From Physcia stellaris (lineage: Eukaryota; Ascomycota; Lecanoromycetes; Caliciales; Physciaceae): 64,000 bases of DNA. How positions within the stretch are numbered: position 1 is the stretch's first letter; the number at the start of each line of letters is the position of its first letter. Made by a program: the position numbers and the translations under genes. The DNA is taken from NCBI GenBank assembly GCA_018902385.1, contig JABSSW010000002.1, forward strand, positions 558,001 to 622,000. The letters run 5' to 3'. The notes below the pieces were generated by a model. That model saw only the letters and a program-made list of their open reading frames with translations. It did no database searches and was not told where the DNA came from. Positions 47,561-60,056 of the stretch are shown piece by piece.

Positions 47561-48649
47561 GGTTGTTTGGTGGGGGGAATTGGATCGTTTTTGGAGTTAT
47601 GAAGAGATGTCGGATAGGAATAGAGATGACAGGAGGGTTCTGTTCTTTTGAGATGGTCATGTTTGCTGAGATGGGACGGGCTTTCACAGTCAACTACCCC
47701 TGCTCGCCATATCAATCGCATCGCCTGTCGCGCATACAGTCTTGAGCCGCAAGGTTGAAACGCATGTACAATAAGGGCTCTGAACTAGCTGCGGGGTACT
47801 CTTCGTCTGCTCGACCGTTGAAATCTTTTGGCTTACGGATATGCTGAACGCGAAGACGGATCAGAGCCCTCCTCGCTGATCACTATGATGCGGAGATTCC
47901 GAGAAGGACTCGGGATAAATCCCGGTCAAAAGCCACCATTTTGACAGACAAGAGGAGAAAGCAGGATTCCAAGCCTTGACGGGGGTAACCGCCAGGAGAA
48001 ATGGTTCTTTGATAGCTTTCGCAGATGGCTTCGAAGAGGGGATCTCCTCTGTACCTGGTGTATTATATTAGCTAGAAACAAAAACAGTTCAATGCCGGAA
48101 AAGGGGGATCTCCTGGTTTATCAGAGCGATTAGCTTTTTTGGTCCGAACCATTTTGAGGTGAGCAAAGACAGCCCAGACTACTGTACTCGTGTCGCCCAG
48201 AAATTTGCTACCTTCCCTGAACGGCCATCGGTTTACCGCTCGCGGCAGTCAACAAACCCTCAGGGAGCTCAAGCGCCTGACTACCCAAAGCCTTGTGCCT
48301 GGACTTTGTCTGATGTTCGCAGCGAGTAGTAAGCAGTAAGCCGTTCAGGGACTGTAGCAAACTGGTGGGTGACAGGAGTACGGAGTGCAGTCGGATAGCC
48401 GATGCATGTTGCCAATGTTTTTAGTCCTCTCAAACACGGAGTGCCGGAGTGACATGTAGATTTCAACAAGTGTAGTCGGAAAGTATTTGTTGAGCCCGCT
48501 GTTGGGAATAGTACATGCCACGCAAGGTAATAGACTGAGTAATACTTGGCGAGGTTGAGTTGACCACTGATGAGAACGAAGTCACCTACGTATTCGGATT
48601 CATTGGTTGAACACCAGAATGCCAAGCCTCAACAAATCCCCATGAATTC
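47561..48649. other. Intergenic, no supported gene
   Basis: About 1.1 kb between the putative secreted-protein gene and the MITE-like element. Only short, featureless open frames are present. Confidence 0.35.
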
Positions 48650-48969
48650 CCGGGTGCAGAACTCTTGCTAATGCTTGGCACTCGTAGATCTTTTTTACCC
48701 CGAGTTCGTCACCAAGATTCCATATCAAACCTAACCCTGAAACGAAAAAAATCTGGCATTTGACCATGTCAAATTTTCAACTCGATCAATACGTTGTCAT
48801 TCGATATCAAATTTACTATTTCATTTTTGTATCGATCATATTATCGAACAAACGTGTTTGAATAATAAATCATGTTGTTAACATCGAGTTACATCGACTG
48901 GAAATCTTGAATCTGTTGGGGTAAAAAAGATTTACGAGTGCCAAGCATTAGCAAGAGTTCTGCACCCGG
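48650..48969. mobile_element. 320-bp MITE-like element with 52-bp terminal inverted repeats
   Basis: 48650-48701 and 48918-48969 are inverted copies with a single mismatch over 52 bp (CCGGGTGCAGAACTCTTGCT at the outer end, TTTTTTACCCC at the inner end). The 216-bp centre is AT-rich and non-coding. Length, long near-perfect TIRs and lack of coding sequence fit a non-autonomous DNA transposon. No clear target-site duplication is visible, so the superfamily cannot be named. It lies 284 bp upstream of the SND1 start codon, inside its likely promoter region. Confidence 0.8.
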
Positions 48970-49253
48970 AAAAAGCGCCAAGCCGCTATACCCCACAGAT
49001 ATTCAATATCTTGTGTGACACAGTCAGACTCGGTGATAATTAGAACCGTGTTGAAATTGCCCTGTGTTCCAGCTCCCATTCTTGAATTTATCTTCTGGAA
49101 ACGCGAATGTGCCAGCATTGTGTTAATCTGCAATACCAAAGCAATCTACAAAAACATACCATCATACACGCAACCAAACAGACCTATCCATCGTGATTTT
49201 CTCAATTCAGATTAACGAGATAGACGAACCAAGGAGTACAAAGCGGAATCGCC
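48970..49253 (+). promoter_or_regulatory. Promoter-proximal region of SND1
   Basis: The 284 bp between the MITE-like element and the SND1 start codon are normal-composition DNA. No specific motif was recognised. Confidence 0.35.
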
Positions 49254-52057
49254 ATGCCTATCAATCAAGCTAAGGTCAAGAGCGTCCTCTCAGGAGACAC
49301 TCTCATCCTCACAGCTGTCAACAACCCGAATCAAGAGAGGACCTTGAGTCTTGCTTTCGTGAGTGCTCCGCGAATGAGGCGGGAGGGCGATGAGGTACGT
49401 GATACCCCTTGCTATTGATCAATTGCCTTCTTCTGGGTTATCCGCTCAATGTCCGTCTAGCCATTATCTTGCACGGCAGGCTAACGGTCGTCATGATAGC
49501 CTTTCGCCTTTCTATCGAGGGATTATCTGCGCCGCATGACCGTAGGGAAAGTTGTCCGGTTCAAGGTCCTATACAACATACCGACTGGTGTGAAGCGAGA
49601 TTATGGAACCGTTACTCTACAGTCAGGAGAGTCACTACCTGAGGCTGCAATCTCCGAGGGATGGGTCAGACTCAGGGATGACGCTGGTCGTAAAGATGAA
49701 TCCGAAGAGTCAAAAGCCTTGCTAGAGAAGCTGGAGTTACAGGAAGCAAAAGCTAAGCACGAATCAAAAGGTACATGGGCGCCCGATGGGGGAAGCTGGA
49801 AACCGCATTCGAGATACCCGACGCGAAAGCTTTCGTCGAACAGTGGCAAGGCAAGAAGGTTGACGCCATAGTTGAGAGGGTTCTTACTGGCGACCGCATG
49901 GTTCTGAGGCTGTTTGTTTCGCCCTCAAAACATATACAGACGCTAGTGCTCGTAGCCGGCATACGTGCCCCGGCCACAAAACGCACCAATCCATCTGACG
50001 GCAAGGAGCAGCCAGCAGAACCATTTGGTACCGAGTCACATCAATTTGTGGAGACGCGGTTGCTACAGCGGAATGTTGCAGTTGATGTACTTGGATTAAG
50101 CCCACAAGGCACGCTTGTCTGCTCGGTGAAGCATCCAAATGGTAGCATTGCCGAGTTTCTGCTCAAGGCTGGACTGGCGAGATGTACGGACTTCCATTCG
50201 ACAATGCTTGGTACTCAGATGACCGTCCTACGGCAAGCTGAAAAGCAAGCAAGAGATCAAAAGCTTGGCGTTTTCCAAGGAGTGGCAAGTACACAATCTT
50301 CAACTTCTAGTGATGTCGAGGCTACCGTGTCAAGAGTCCAGACAGCAGACACTGTCTTTCTACGGACGAAGTCTGAAGGAGAACGGAAGGCGAGTCTGAG
50401 CAGTATCCGACAGCCAAAACCTACAGACCCCAAGCAGGCTCCATTCCAGGCCGATGCCAAAGAGTTCTTAAGGAAGAGACTCATTGGTAAACATGTGAAG
50501 GTCTCCGTAGATGGTAAGAAAGCTGCTTCAGAAGGATATGAGGAGCGTGAGGTTGTCACAATCATCGTCAACAATAAGAACGTAGCTCTGCTGCTTGTCG
50601 AGGCAGGATACGCATCAGTTATCCGACATCGAAGAGATGACGGTAAGTAGCAGTCAATCTTGGTAGCCTTCTCAGCTTACTCTGTTATAGATGATAGGAG
50701 CCCTCATTATGATGAGCTACTTGCAGCGGAAGAAGCCGCACAAAAGGACGAGAAAGGGATGTGGTCACCAAAACCTCCTGCTGCAAAAACCTATCAAGAT
50801 TACTCCGAGTCCCTTCAAAAAGCCAAGATCCAATCGTCTGTTCTACAACGACAGAAGAAAATACCAGCCGTTGTTGATTATGTCAAATCTGGCTCGCGCT
50901 TTACCGTGCTGATACCACGAGAAAATGCAAAATTGACCTTTGTTCTGTCTGGCATCCGCGCGCCACGATCTGCTCGAAATGCGAACGAAAAATCTGATCC
51001 TTTTGGCCAAGAAGCTCACGACTATGCTAATCGACGGTGCATGCAGCGGGACGTTGAGATAGATGTCGAGGGTACAGACAAAGTTGGTGGTTTCATCGGC
51101 GCACTCTACATTAATCGAGAGAATTTTGCAAAGCTCCTGCTTGAAGAAGGATTTGCAAGTGTGCATGCATATTCCGCCGAACAGTCAGGCAATGCCAACG
51201 AGCTTTTTGCTGCCGAACAAAAGGCAAAGGATGCTCGTAAAGGTATGTGGCATGATTACGATCCCAACGCCGAGGAAGGTTCAGATGCCGTTGAAGAGCC
51301 TGCAACAAATGGTCATACAGTCAATGGCGATTCAACGCTAAACCAGAAGAAAGACTACCGAGACGTCTTGATCAGTCATGTCGAGCCTACTGGTCGGCTG
51401 AAACTTCAGTTGATCGGTTCAGGTACTGCTTCGCTCACTACACTGATGTCCTCCTTCGCCAAGTTCCATTCCTCACCTTCCAATTCCGCTCCATTACCAG
51501 GACCACCTAAAGCCGGCGATTATGTTGCGGCTAAATTTTCGGAAGATGGCCAGTGGTACCGAGCTCGTATTCGCCGTAACGATCGTGAAGCCAAGAAGGC
51601 TGATGTTGTTTTCATCGATTATGGAAACAGCGAGTCACTTCCCTGGTCATCGCTTCGGCCTCTCTCCCAACCCCAATTCTCTATCCAAACTCTCAAACCT
51701 CAAGCAGTTGACGCCGCGCTCTCATATTTACAATTTCCTAATGCTCAAGAGTACCTCACAGATGCTGTTGACTTTGTAGGTGGTACGATGGCAAATAAGG
51801 AGTTGGTTGCCTCCGTGGACGCCACGGAAAAAGATGGAACTTTATGGATTACCTTGTTCGATCCTAAGAGTCAGGCTGCAGAAGATGAGAGTCTGAACAA
51901 GGAGATCGTTGCTGAGGGCCTTGCAATGGTTGCTAAGAAATTACGAAGCTGGGAGCTAGGGCGCGGCAAAGTTCTACAGAGTCTGAAGGCCAAAGAGCAA
52001 GAGGCCAAAGGTGAGCGACGAGGCATGTGGGAGTATGGGGATTTGACAGAGGATTGA
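49254..52057 (+). CDS. SND1: Tudor-SN nuclease (SND1/p100), with a one-base frame break
   Basis: Exons are 49254-49394, 49500-50642 and 50691-52057. The protein shows the family layout: repeated staphylococcal-nuclease-like domains (for example KVVRFKVLYNIPTG, LVAGIRAPATKRTN and FVLSGIRAPRSARN), then a Tudor domain (YVAAKFSEDGQWYRARIRR, then VVFIDYGNSESLPW) and a last partial SN domain. SND1 binds and cleaves RNA and is found in RISC, splicing and stress-granule complexes. The frame shifts by one base in the G-run at 49788-49792. The first frame gives KGTWAPDGG and the next resumes with KLETAFEIPDAKAFVEQW, with no room for an intron. One extra G would keep the frame, so this is either a sequencing or assembly slip or a real one-base deletion. 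Everything downstream is intact. Confidence 0.9.
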
Positions 52058-52651
52058 GATACCACAATTGCTCAATTGAGAAGGGTCACCAATAGACGGC
52101 ATTGACGGGAGATAGACACGTAAATAGGGGAACAATGGTGATAGATAGATAACCCTAAAACCTACGGATGCTTCTATACTGCAGACGTTTTTTGTTTTTT
52201 ACCAGTAGTGTGAGCAAGGGGAGGATGTGACCGTGCAAAATAGCATATGCATCTAATTTACTAATAAATATCATTCAGATCAATCAAATTTTTCGTTTTT
52301 TTTTATTTCGTTCTCATTGATTTCGCTGTCGTCAATTTTGTATAATAACTCGTTGATGTTTTGTTCGCAAATATTTTTTTTTCATTTTTTCGTTTTCATT
52401 TTCATTTTTTATCGTCATGAATTTTTTTGCAAACAATTTTCGTTGTCGTTTTTTTTCGATTTCGAAAATCAATTGTTCGTCGTCGTCAACGAATCAACAA
52501 TCAATTTATCATCGTCAAAAACTTTTAGATCTTTTTTTTTTTCATTTTTTTCAATATTTCGTTCAATTTCGAAATCATTCGTCGACGTGTTTTTGACGCG
52601 TCGAAAATTTGAACTTGAACTATTGCAAAACACGAATTTTATTGATTTTTC
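52058..52651. other. Transition from the gene island to the right AT-rich block
   Basis: Normal DNA continues to about 52,260. From there the sequence switches within a few tens of bases to T-rich and TCGA-rich DNA. The 52,270-52,651 stretch is the target into which the copia element inserted. Its own family was not identified. Confidence 0.5.
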
Positions 52652-52844
52652 TGTTGAAAAGTACGATGACAAAAAACTGAAATATGAACACGAATAAAAT
52701 CAAAACTTCTGATTGATCGATTAAACGAAACGTGTCAAAATCGATCATTATTAAAAACATTTGCGCAATCAAATTGTATTTATTTTTGTACGTAATTTCG
52801 ATAATATTGCATGCAATGCAATGACAATCATTCACATTCGTTCA
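52652..52844 (+). repeat. 5' LTR of the copia element
   Basis: 193 bp, ungapped match to 58308-58500 with five differences, all transitions. Confidence 0.85.
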
Positions 52845-55800
52845 ATAAATTATGAAATTCGAATTAACATAAATTTTTTGTGATTGTCAACGTCAATCGT
52901 TCGATCACGAAATCACGAAAATCAAACAACAATGAAAATGTTTCATCGATTCGATCGCGTCAAAATTGTAAAAATGTTTTACACATTCGAATTCGATCAT
53001 CAATTCAACGAATGAACGAACGATTATGAAAATGTTTTACGAAATACAACAAATAAAAAAAATTTACATATTTACATATCATATCACGCATCATGAACGA
53101 TTTCGAATTTAACAAATTCAATGTTCGTCGAATTTGCGATATTTTCACTCGTCAAAATTGCGAAAAATGATTCAAATTAATGAAACAATAATTCATTGAC
53201 GAAAAAATTTGAATGATCGTCGATTTAAATTATATATCGAAATTGTTGTCGAATAATTTTCGAAAATCAAAATGAAATGTCGATTTGAATTTTGATAAAA
53301 AAAAAATTGAAAAAAAATTCGACGCAAAAACACAATATCAATTCATCGAATGTATCGATGACGATAATCAAAAATTGATAACGAAATTGAAAATTGTCAA
53401 AAAAATTTGAAAAATTTTTGTCAACAAATACAAACAAAAATTTGTTACAATTGAACGACAATTGTTGCAAAAATTCATGAATTACAAAAAATTTTCAAAC
53501 GTGATTATTGAAATCGTTTATATCGATATCATCAAAAAAAATCGCAAAATTGCAAGCATGCAATCAAACATAATAAATTTGTTCAAATCAAAACGTCGTT
53601 TTCAAACATTTTTAATATTTTTGTTTGTCGAATACAATGTCATTCGTGATGCAATCGACGCACAAAACAATTTCGATATCGATAAATTTATTCAAAAATT
53701 GCAAAAAAAAAAAACACAATTTATTGCGAACAAAATCGTCGAATCGACGTTGATGATCAAAAACAATCGTTGTCAATCGTATCGCATATTTCAACGACGA
53801 TTTTTTAATTTTGATAAAAATTCTCGTCGTCGTTTCAAAATCATGACGAAAAAAATTAAAAATTGTTTTTTTTGTGACGATTCACACAAAATCGCCGAAT
53901 GCAATTTTTTGAAAACATTAAAAAAATGAGCAAAAAAACAACAAATCAAAAAATTGTTCACAATCAAAAATAAAAAAAAAACAAAAAACATAAAACGTAC
54001 AACGTCGCAAACTTTTTTTCGTTTAACAACAATTTCAATTTCGACATCGACATCGATTCAAACAATGAAAACGATATGAAAAAAATCGTCGTTTTGTCAA
54101 AAAAATTGATCAATAAATTTTTCAAATTCGTATGAATCGCAAATATCGACGTTTCGTCACACATGATTAACGATTTTCGATTTTTTAATAAATTTTTCAA
54201 ATCGATTAAAAAACGCACGATCAAAATCGAAAAAAAAAATTGTATTCAAATCAATGTGATTCAATGACGATACGCGTCAAAAATGATAAAAACACGTTAA
54301 CGAAAATGCTTTATGTATTTGATTTCGACGTCAATTTTTTATTCGACAAACATTTTATCAAAAAAAATTTGATAAAAAATTTTAATAACGATAATTTGTT
54401 CATGCGCAATAAACAAAATGTTGAAATATTTCGAACATTCGTTCAAAAAAATGTTTACATAATAAACAAAATCACATCAAAATTTAAAAAATACGCATTG
54501 TTAACGAACAATACGATGTTTGCAATTGAATTTTTTAAAATCTTGTTTGTTTCATTTGCAATGTCAACAATCGTGAATTCGAACGAAATTTTGCTCGATG
54601 CAAATATTGATTTTCGAAATGATATCGAAATCGATTTTCAATTATCGAATGTTGATTCAAATATCGATTCAAATGTTGATAAAAAAAACGTGATTTATAC
54701 GAATTATGATATCGACGTTTTGATCATATGAAATTTGCAAAATTTCGAAATTTGCACAAAATCACAATTTTACGCAAATCGATTTTCATCGTCGAAAATC
54801 GCAACGATTCATATAAAATATGTGCGATTACGAAAATGATTAATGCACATAATCATCGTTTAATCGAACGCAAAACTCATATATTGAAATTAATGTTTAT
54901 TAATATTTGCGAATTTTTATTTGTTTCAAAATTCGATTACGAATACTTTTTAAAAATCGTGAATAATCATTTTCGACGAACGTGAATTTTATTTTTTCGC
55001 AAACGAATCGATGTTTTTGAAATTTTCAACAAATAAAAATTGAAAATGAAATTAAAAATTCAACGAAAATTACAAACAATACGTTGTGACAACGTCAAAA
55101 AATTGAAATTCATATTCGATTTTTGATGCGAATTTATCGACATTGTTTCACAATACATCGTTTCGTATAATTTTATTCAAAACGATGTAATAAAGCGTGT
55201 CATAAAAACGTTCGAAAATCAAATTCGAACAATGATTCAAAATGCAAAACTGTTTATAAAATTCTGATTTGAAACAAAGAAAACAAATGTATATGTTCGC
55301 AATCGTATGAACACGAAATCAATAATCGACGACAATTCAACAAATTTTATTGAAATTTGAACAAATATTAAATCGTCGATAAATCACATACGCGTTTGAA
55401 AATGCAAATGTTATTCGTTCGTTAATATCAAATCATTGTTCGAAAAAAACAAAAAAAACAAATTCGTCAATACAAAAAAATCAAATGTGTTCATGAATTA
55501 TGACGAAAACATCATCATTCAATACAAAATATGAATTTTTGATCGTCGCGATGTCATTAAACATTACAAAATAATGTTTTTTGAAAACGAAAAATGAAAA
55601 AATAAATCATTAAATTTGTTCACGATTACAATGAACGAATTATTTAAAAAACGATTTGTCGAAAAATCACGTAAAATAATTTTTGCATTTGCAATCGTTT
55701 CGATGACATCGACGTTTACATTCGTTTTTGTTGCATCAATTTTTGCGAAATTTTTAATTTTTATTGCGTTTATGATTTCGAAAAACAAAAAAAAATTCAA

Positions 55801-58307
55801 TCAATGCACATGAAAAAAAACGATAAATTTATCGATACATCAAATGAAAAAAATGAAATCAACGAATTTACGACGAAATCGACAATTCAAACGCGTGTTA
55901 AATTAACATTTTTCACGAAATTTTCACGCATGATGCAACAATTTTTTCACGTGACAATTTTTAAACGTAAACGAAATATCACGAACGAAAAAAAACGAAA
56001 TGAACATTTCAACAAAATTGCACGCGTCATGATGATTTTTTTAATCGAAAATTTTGATACGTGCAAACACGATAAATGAATTTTATTTGCAACAACAAAA
56101 AAAATAAATCGACAATTCGTTGAAAAATTAATCATATTTGTGTTCGAAAATTATCAAAAGACTGTCAATGATTTTATTTGAAATAAATTTTGATTCGAAA
56201 TTATTCAAGTCGAATTGACGACGTTAATAATTAATGAAATTTGAAACGTCGTCATTTCATCGAAAAACGTCAATATCGTCATTAATAAATGAATGTTCAA
56301 AATCAAAATGCATGTGAATGATACGTTGAATAAATTGAAAATCAAATTCGTTGCAAAAAACTTCTCGCAAATATATGAAATAAATTATACAAATATTTTT
56401 GTTTCAACTGTCAAATTCGATATTTTTCGTTTGTTTTTTGTCATCGTCGCGTTGAAAAATTTCGAATGTCATCAAATGAACGTCAACAATGTTTTCACGA
56501 AATCATTTTTAAAAAAAATAATTTACATGAAATCGTCATTCGACGTGAATTTATTTTTCGAACAAACATTTTTGATTCGTCGAAATCTTTATGAATTGAA
56601 ACAAGCGATTAAGAATTGACACGAACGTTGCGTAAAAAAATTGCACAAATTGAATTTTGAACAAATTTCGATTAATTTTTGCATGTTTCGTCATAAAAAA
56701 CGAAAAATCATATTATTTTTTTACGTGAATAACATTTTCGTTGTCGTCAAATTCAACGAACAAATCAACTGATTCAAAAATGAATTCAAAAAAATATTCG
56801 AAATCAAAAATTTGAAAAAAATGAAAAAAATTTTTGACATTAAAATCATTCGCGATCGTAAAAAACGAATTATTCGATTGAATCAAACTCATTATCTGAA
56901 CGAAATATTGAATGAATTGCATATGAACATCGATAAACACGAACGTACGAAACTATTCATGAACAATTACGATTCATTCAAATCAATTGAATCGAACGAC
57001 GAACGAATTGACTCAAAAAATTATCAACACAAAATTGAAAAATTCATGTATGTTGTCATACACACTCGTTCAAATATCGTTTTCGCATTAAAACGATTAA
57101 ATCAATATTTCAATGATTTTGCGAAACATCACGATAAAACAATGAAAATTTTGTTTCGTTATATTCGATCGATCATCGATCTAAATTTTGTATACGATTT
57201 GAAATTGAACAACAATGAAAATTTCAAAGTCAAAATTTATTCGAATTTTGATTACGCAATCAATAAATTAAACAAAAAATCGATTTTCGAATACGTTTAC
57301 ATGTTCGTCGAAAAATCAATATTATGAATGAATCGTAAACAAAAATCGATCGCTATTTCAATTATTGAAATCGAATATATGACTTTATCGACATGCGCTA
57401 AAAAAAAATTATGAATAACACAATTTTTTCATGATTTGAATTTCATCAAATATTTTGAAATCGAATTGAATTAAATAACAATCATTCAAAACGATAAACA
57501 TGAAATTTGTTTATCAATGCAATTTTTGAAAAATAATCAAATCGTTAATTTGTTGATCAAAAACGCATATATTCATAAACGATCAAAACACATTGATGTG
57601 ATTTATCACAACATCAAAAATTTGCATCAAAAAAATTTGATTTAATTGAATTACGTTTCAAATGCAAACATGATAATCGATGATTTAATTAAATCATTGT
57701 CAAAAAATAAATTCAAAAAATTCGTGAAACAATTAAAATTGAAAAAATCGAAAATCAATTAAATTTTTTTCAATAATTAAAATTATTTTTTTCATGTTGA
57801 TGTGCTGATGATTCAATCGTACACATTTGACGAATCATGATCAAAAACGAAAATTCGTTGATCGTGTTCGAATTCGAACTGCATGATAATTCAAAATGAT
57901 TTTTTCTGAAATCGTTCGAATTTAGTTTTTTGATTAAAAAAAATCAATGCTTTTTTCGTCAATATTAAAAAAATTCGAATTTAATGAAAATTACGTCATT
58001 TTTTTCATTTTGAAACGATGATGATTCGATTGTACGAATTTAACAAATTATAATTGAAGACAAAAACTCGTTGATCGTGTTCAGATTCGAATTGCATGAT
58101 AATTCAAAATGAATTTTTTCGAAATCAATTTTTTGATCAAAAAAATTCAATGTTTTTTTCATCAATGAACGTAAAAATTGAAATTCAATGAAAATTACGT
58201 CGTTGCACGAATTAACATTCAATGAAAATCACAATCAATGCAAAAATTAAAATTCAATGAAAATCGCATTCACGAATGCAATGAGCATGATTGTCATCGA
58301 ATGAAAA

Positions 58308-58500
58308 TGTTGAAAAATACGATGACAAAAAATTGAAATATGAACACGAATAAAATCAAAATTTCTGATTGATCGATTAAACGAAACGTGTCAAAATCGA
58401 TCATTATTAAAAACATTTGCGCAATTAAATTGTATTTATTTTTGTACGTAATTTCGATAATATTGCATGCAATGCAATGACAATCACTCACATTCGTTCA
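58308..58500 (+). repeat. 3' LTR of the copia element
   Basis: 193 bp, ungapped match to 52652-52844. It starts TGTTGAAAAATACG and ends CATTCGTTCA. Confidence 0.85.
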
Positions 58501-59169
58501 ATATTTTCGTCAATAATTTATGAATTTTCAATACGAAAAAAAAAATTTTATCAAAAAAAACATTCGAACGCAATATTTTTTGTGTCGATTTTGAAAACAA
58601 TTCGTCGATAAAATTGAATATTACGAACGTCGATTCAAAACAATTCGTCACGTCGAATTTTGCGATATGAAATTTAAAAAAATTTGACAATATAATAAAT
58701 TTAAAACGTGTATATCAATCAACATAATATTTTTCAAAAAAAAATGTAAAATGTATAATCACGACATGAATTTCGTCGATCAAACGAAAATCAACGACGA
58801 AATTCAAAACGTCGTCGATAAAAAAATTGTCAAAAATTATAAATTTGTTCACGTTAACAAAAACATGCAAAAAATTAAATAAAAAATCAATTATGTCGTT
58901 TTGAAAACGACAAATGATTTAATCATGAATTTAAAAATTGTGCACAATGCAAATGCAAAATTTTTGAAAATCAATTTTGATTTTTATCGTCGCGATAACG
59001 ATTTTTGTTGACAAAATCAATTGAAAATTTGTTATAAAAATATGCAACGTTTGAACGAAAATTACGTGTTTCAAAAACTGATAATCACACGTCAATTCGA
59101 AAAAAAAAAAATCAAAAAAAAAATAAAAATGAAAAAGAAAAAAGTCGAAAAATACGAAAATCACGCAAT
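58501..59169. repeat. Degraded AT-rich repeat DNA
   Basis: This stretch is heavily mutated, with almost no CpT or CpC. It may be the 5' part of the MULE-like relic that follows, but no motif is legible. Confidence 0.4.
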
Positions 59170-59700
59170 TGTTTTCGCAAATCGAAATGAATAATTTTTT
59201 TTATTCGACATATATCATATCAAATTAATTACATGTGATTCAAAACATTTGCGAATTTTAATGCGTCGCAATCATTTGTTTTTTATAAATTTCATTCATG
59301 ACAACAATTCATTGAAATGAAAATTTTTCAATTTAATGATTCGCGACGAACACGTTTGTTAATAATTAATCGTTCACATGTTCAACAATAACGAAAACGA
59401 TAATATTATTGTTATTTTTCTTATATGCGTCAAAAAATGATGTAAAATGTGAATTTTTCGATACGTTATTATCGATGACTCAACGATCGAACAACGAACA
59501 ATACAATTTGTTTTCAAAAATTTCGAAATCGACGAACAAATAATGTCGCATTTTTTGTGCAAAACATATTCGAAACGAACACTCAATCGTCAATTTGCAA
59601 AAAATTGATGCAAAAAATCGAAAAAACATTTTTACAAAACGTTATATTTTCGCAAAATTCGTGAAAATTGAAAAAACAACATTAACGAAATTTTCGTTAT
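59170..59700 (+). mobile_element. Relic of a MULE-like transposase
   Basis: Plus-strand readings between about 59,450 and 59,640 contain RYVIDDSTIEQRTIQFVFKN followed closely by SHFLCKTYSKRTLNRQF. These resemble the D-D-S-x-x-E-Q and H-x-L-C-x-x-H/Y-S-x-R-T-L blocks of fungal MULE-type transposases. The Asp and the Leu-Cys signature are visible. The copy is fragmentary and interrupted, and no terminal inverted repeats were found. It stops where the LTR-like tandem repeat begins. Confidence 0.45.
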
Positions 59701-60056
59701 TGTTACGAGCATGTCTGACAGATAAATCGAACAGATAAATAATTGATATGATATATGATCGAACAACGAATTATGTTTTAATTTTACATTGAAATTAACG
59801 TAATTTGAAATTTGACGTCGCACATTGTTTGCAATTTCAACATTTTGTATTTATTTGTTTTTGCAAATTTATTGTTTTTGTTACGAGCATGCCTGACAGA
59901 TAGATTTGACAAATAGATAATTGATATGATATGTGATCGAACAACGAATTATGTCTTAATTTTACGTTGAGATTAACGTAATTTGAGACTTGACGTCGCA
60001 CATTGCTTGCAATTTCAACATTTTGTATTTATTTGTTTTTGCAGATTTATTGTTTT
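59701..60056 (+). repeat. Tandem pair of 178-bp LTR-like units
   Basis: Units at 59701-59878 and 59879-60056 both start TGTTACGAGCATG and share the tract from ATCGAACAACGAATTATG through TATTTATTTGTTTTTGCA. The differences are mainly transitions. The second unit continues past 60,056 towards a possible LTR end near 60,108 (ATTACA). The first looks like a truncated copy of the same LTR. Confidence 0.7.

Larger units (their letters stand above)
52652..58500 (+). mobile_element. Ty1/copia LTR retrotransposon, broken
   Basis: Two 193-bp LTRs (52652-52844 and 58308-58500) begin TGTTGAAAA and end CGTTCA. Parts in copia order: Gag-like with a CCHC-type knuckle about 53460-53930, protease/pre-integrase region about 54000-54730, integrase about 54730-55800, reverse transcriptase about 56290-57000, and RNase H about 57000-57650. 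Integrase before reverse transcriptase places it in Ty1/copia. The copy is broken with many interruptions. The LTRs differ at only 5 of 193 sites while the body is almost fully depleted of CpT/CpC, so LTR identity does not give a simple age. No convincing target duplication is visible. Confidence 0.85.

Noticed and set aside
47121-47693. A 190-codon Pro-rich minus-strand frame
   Set aside because: It is a low-complexity reading of GC-rich DNA. The neighbouring frame gives a signal peptide and a folded-looking domain with a good intron.
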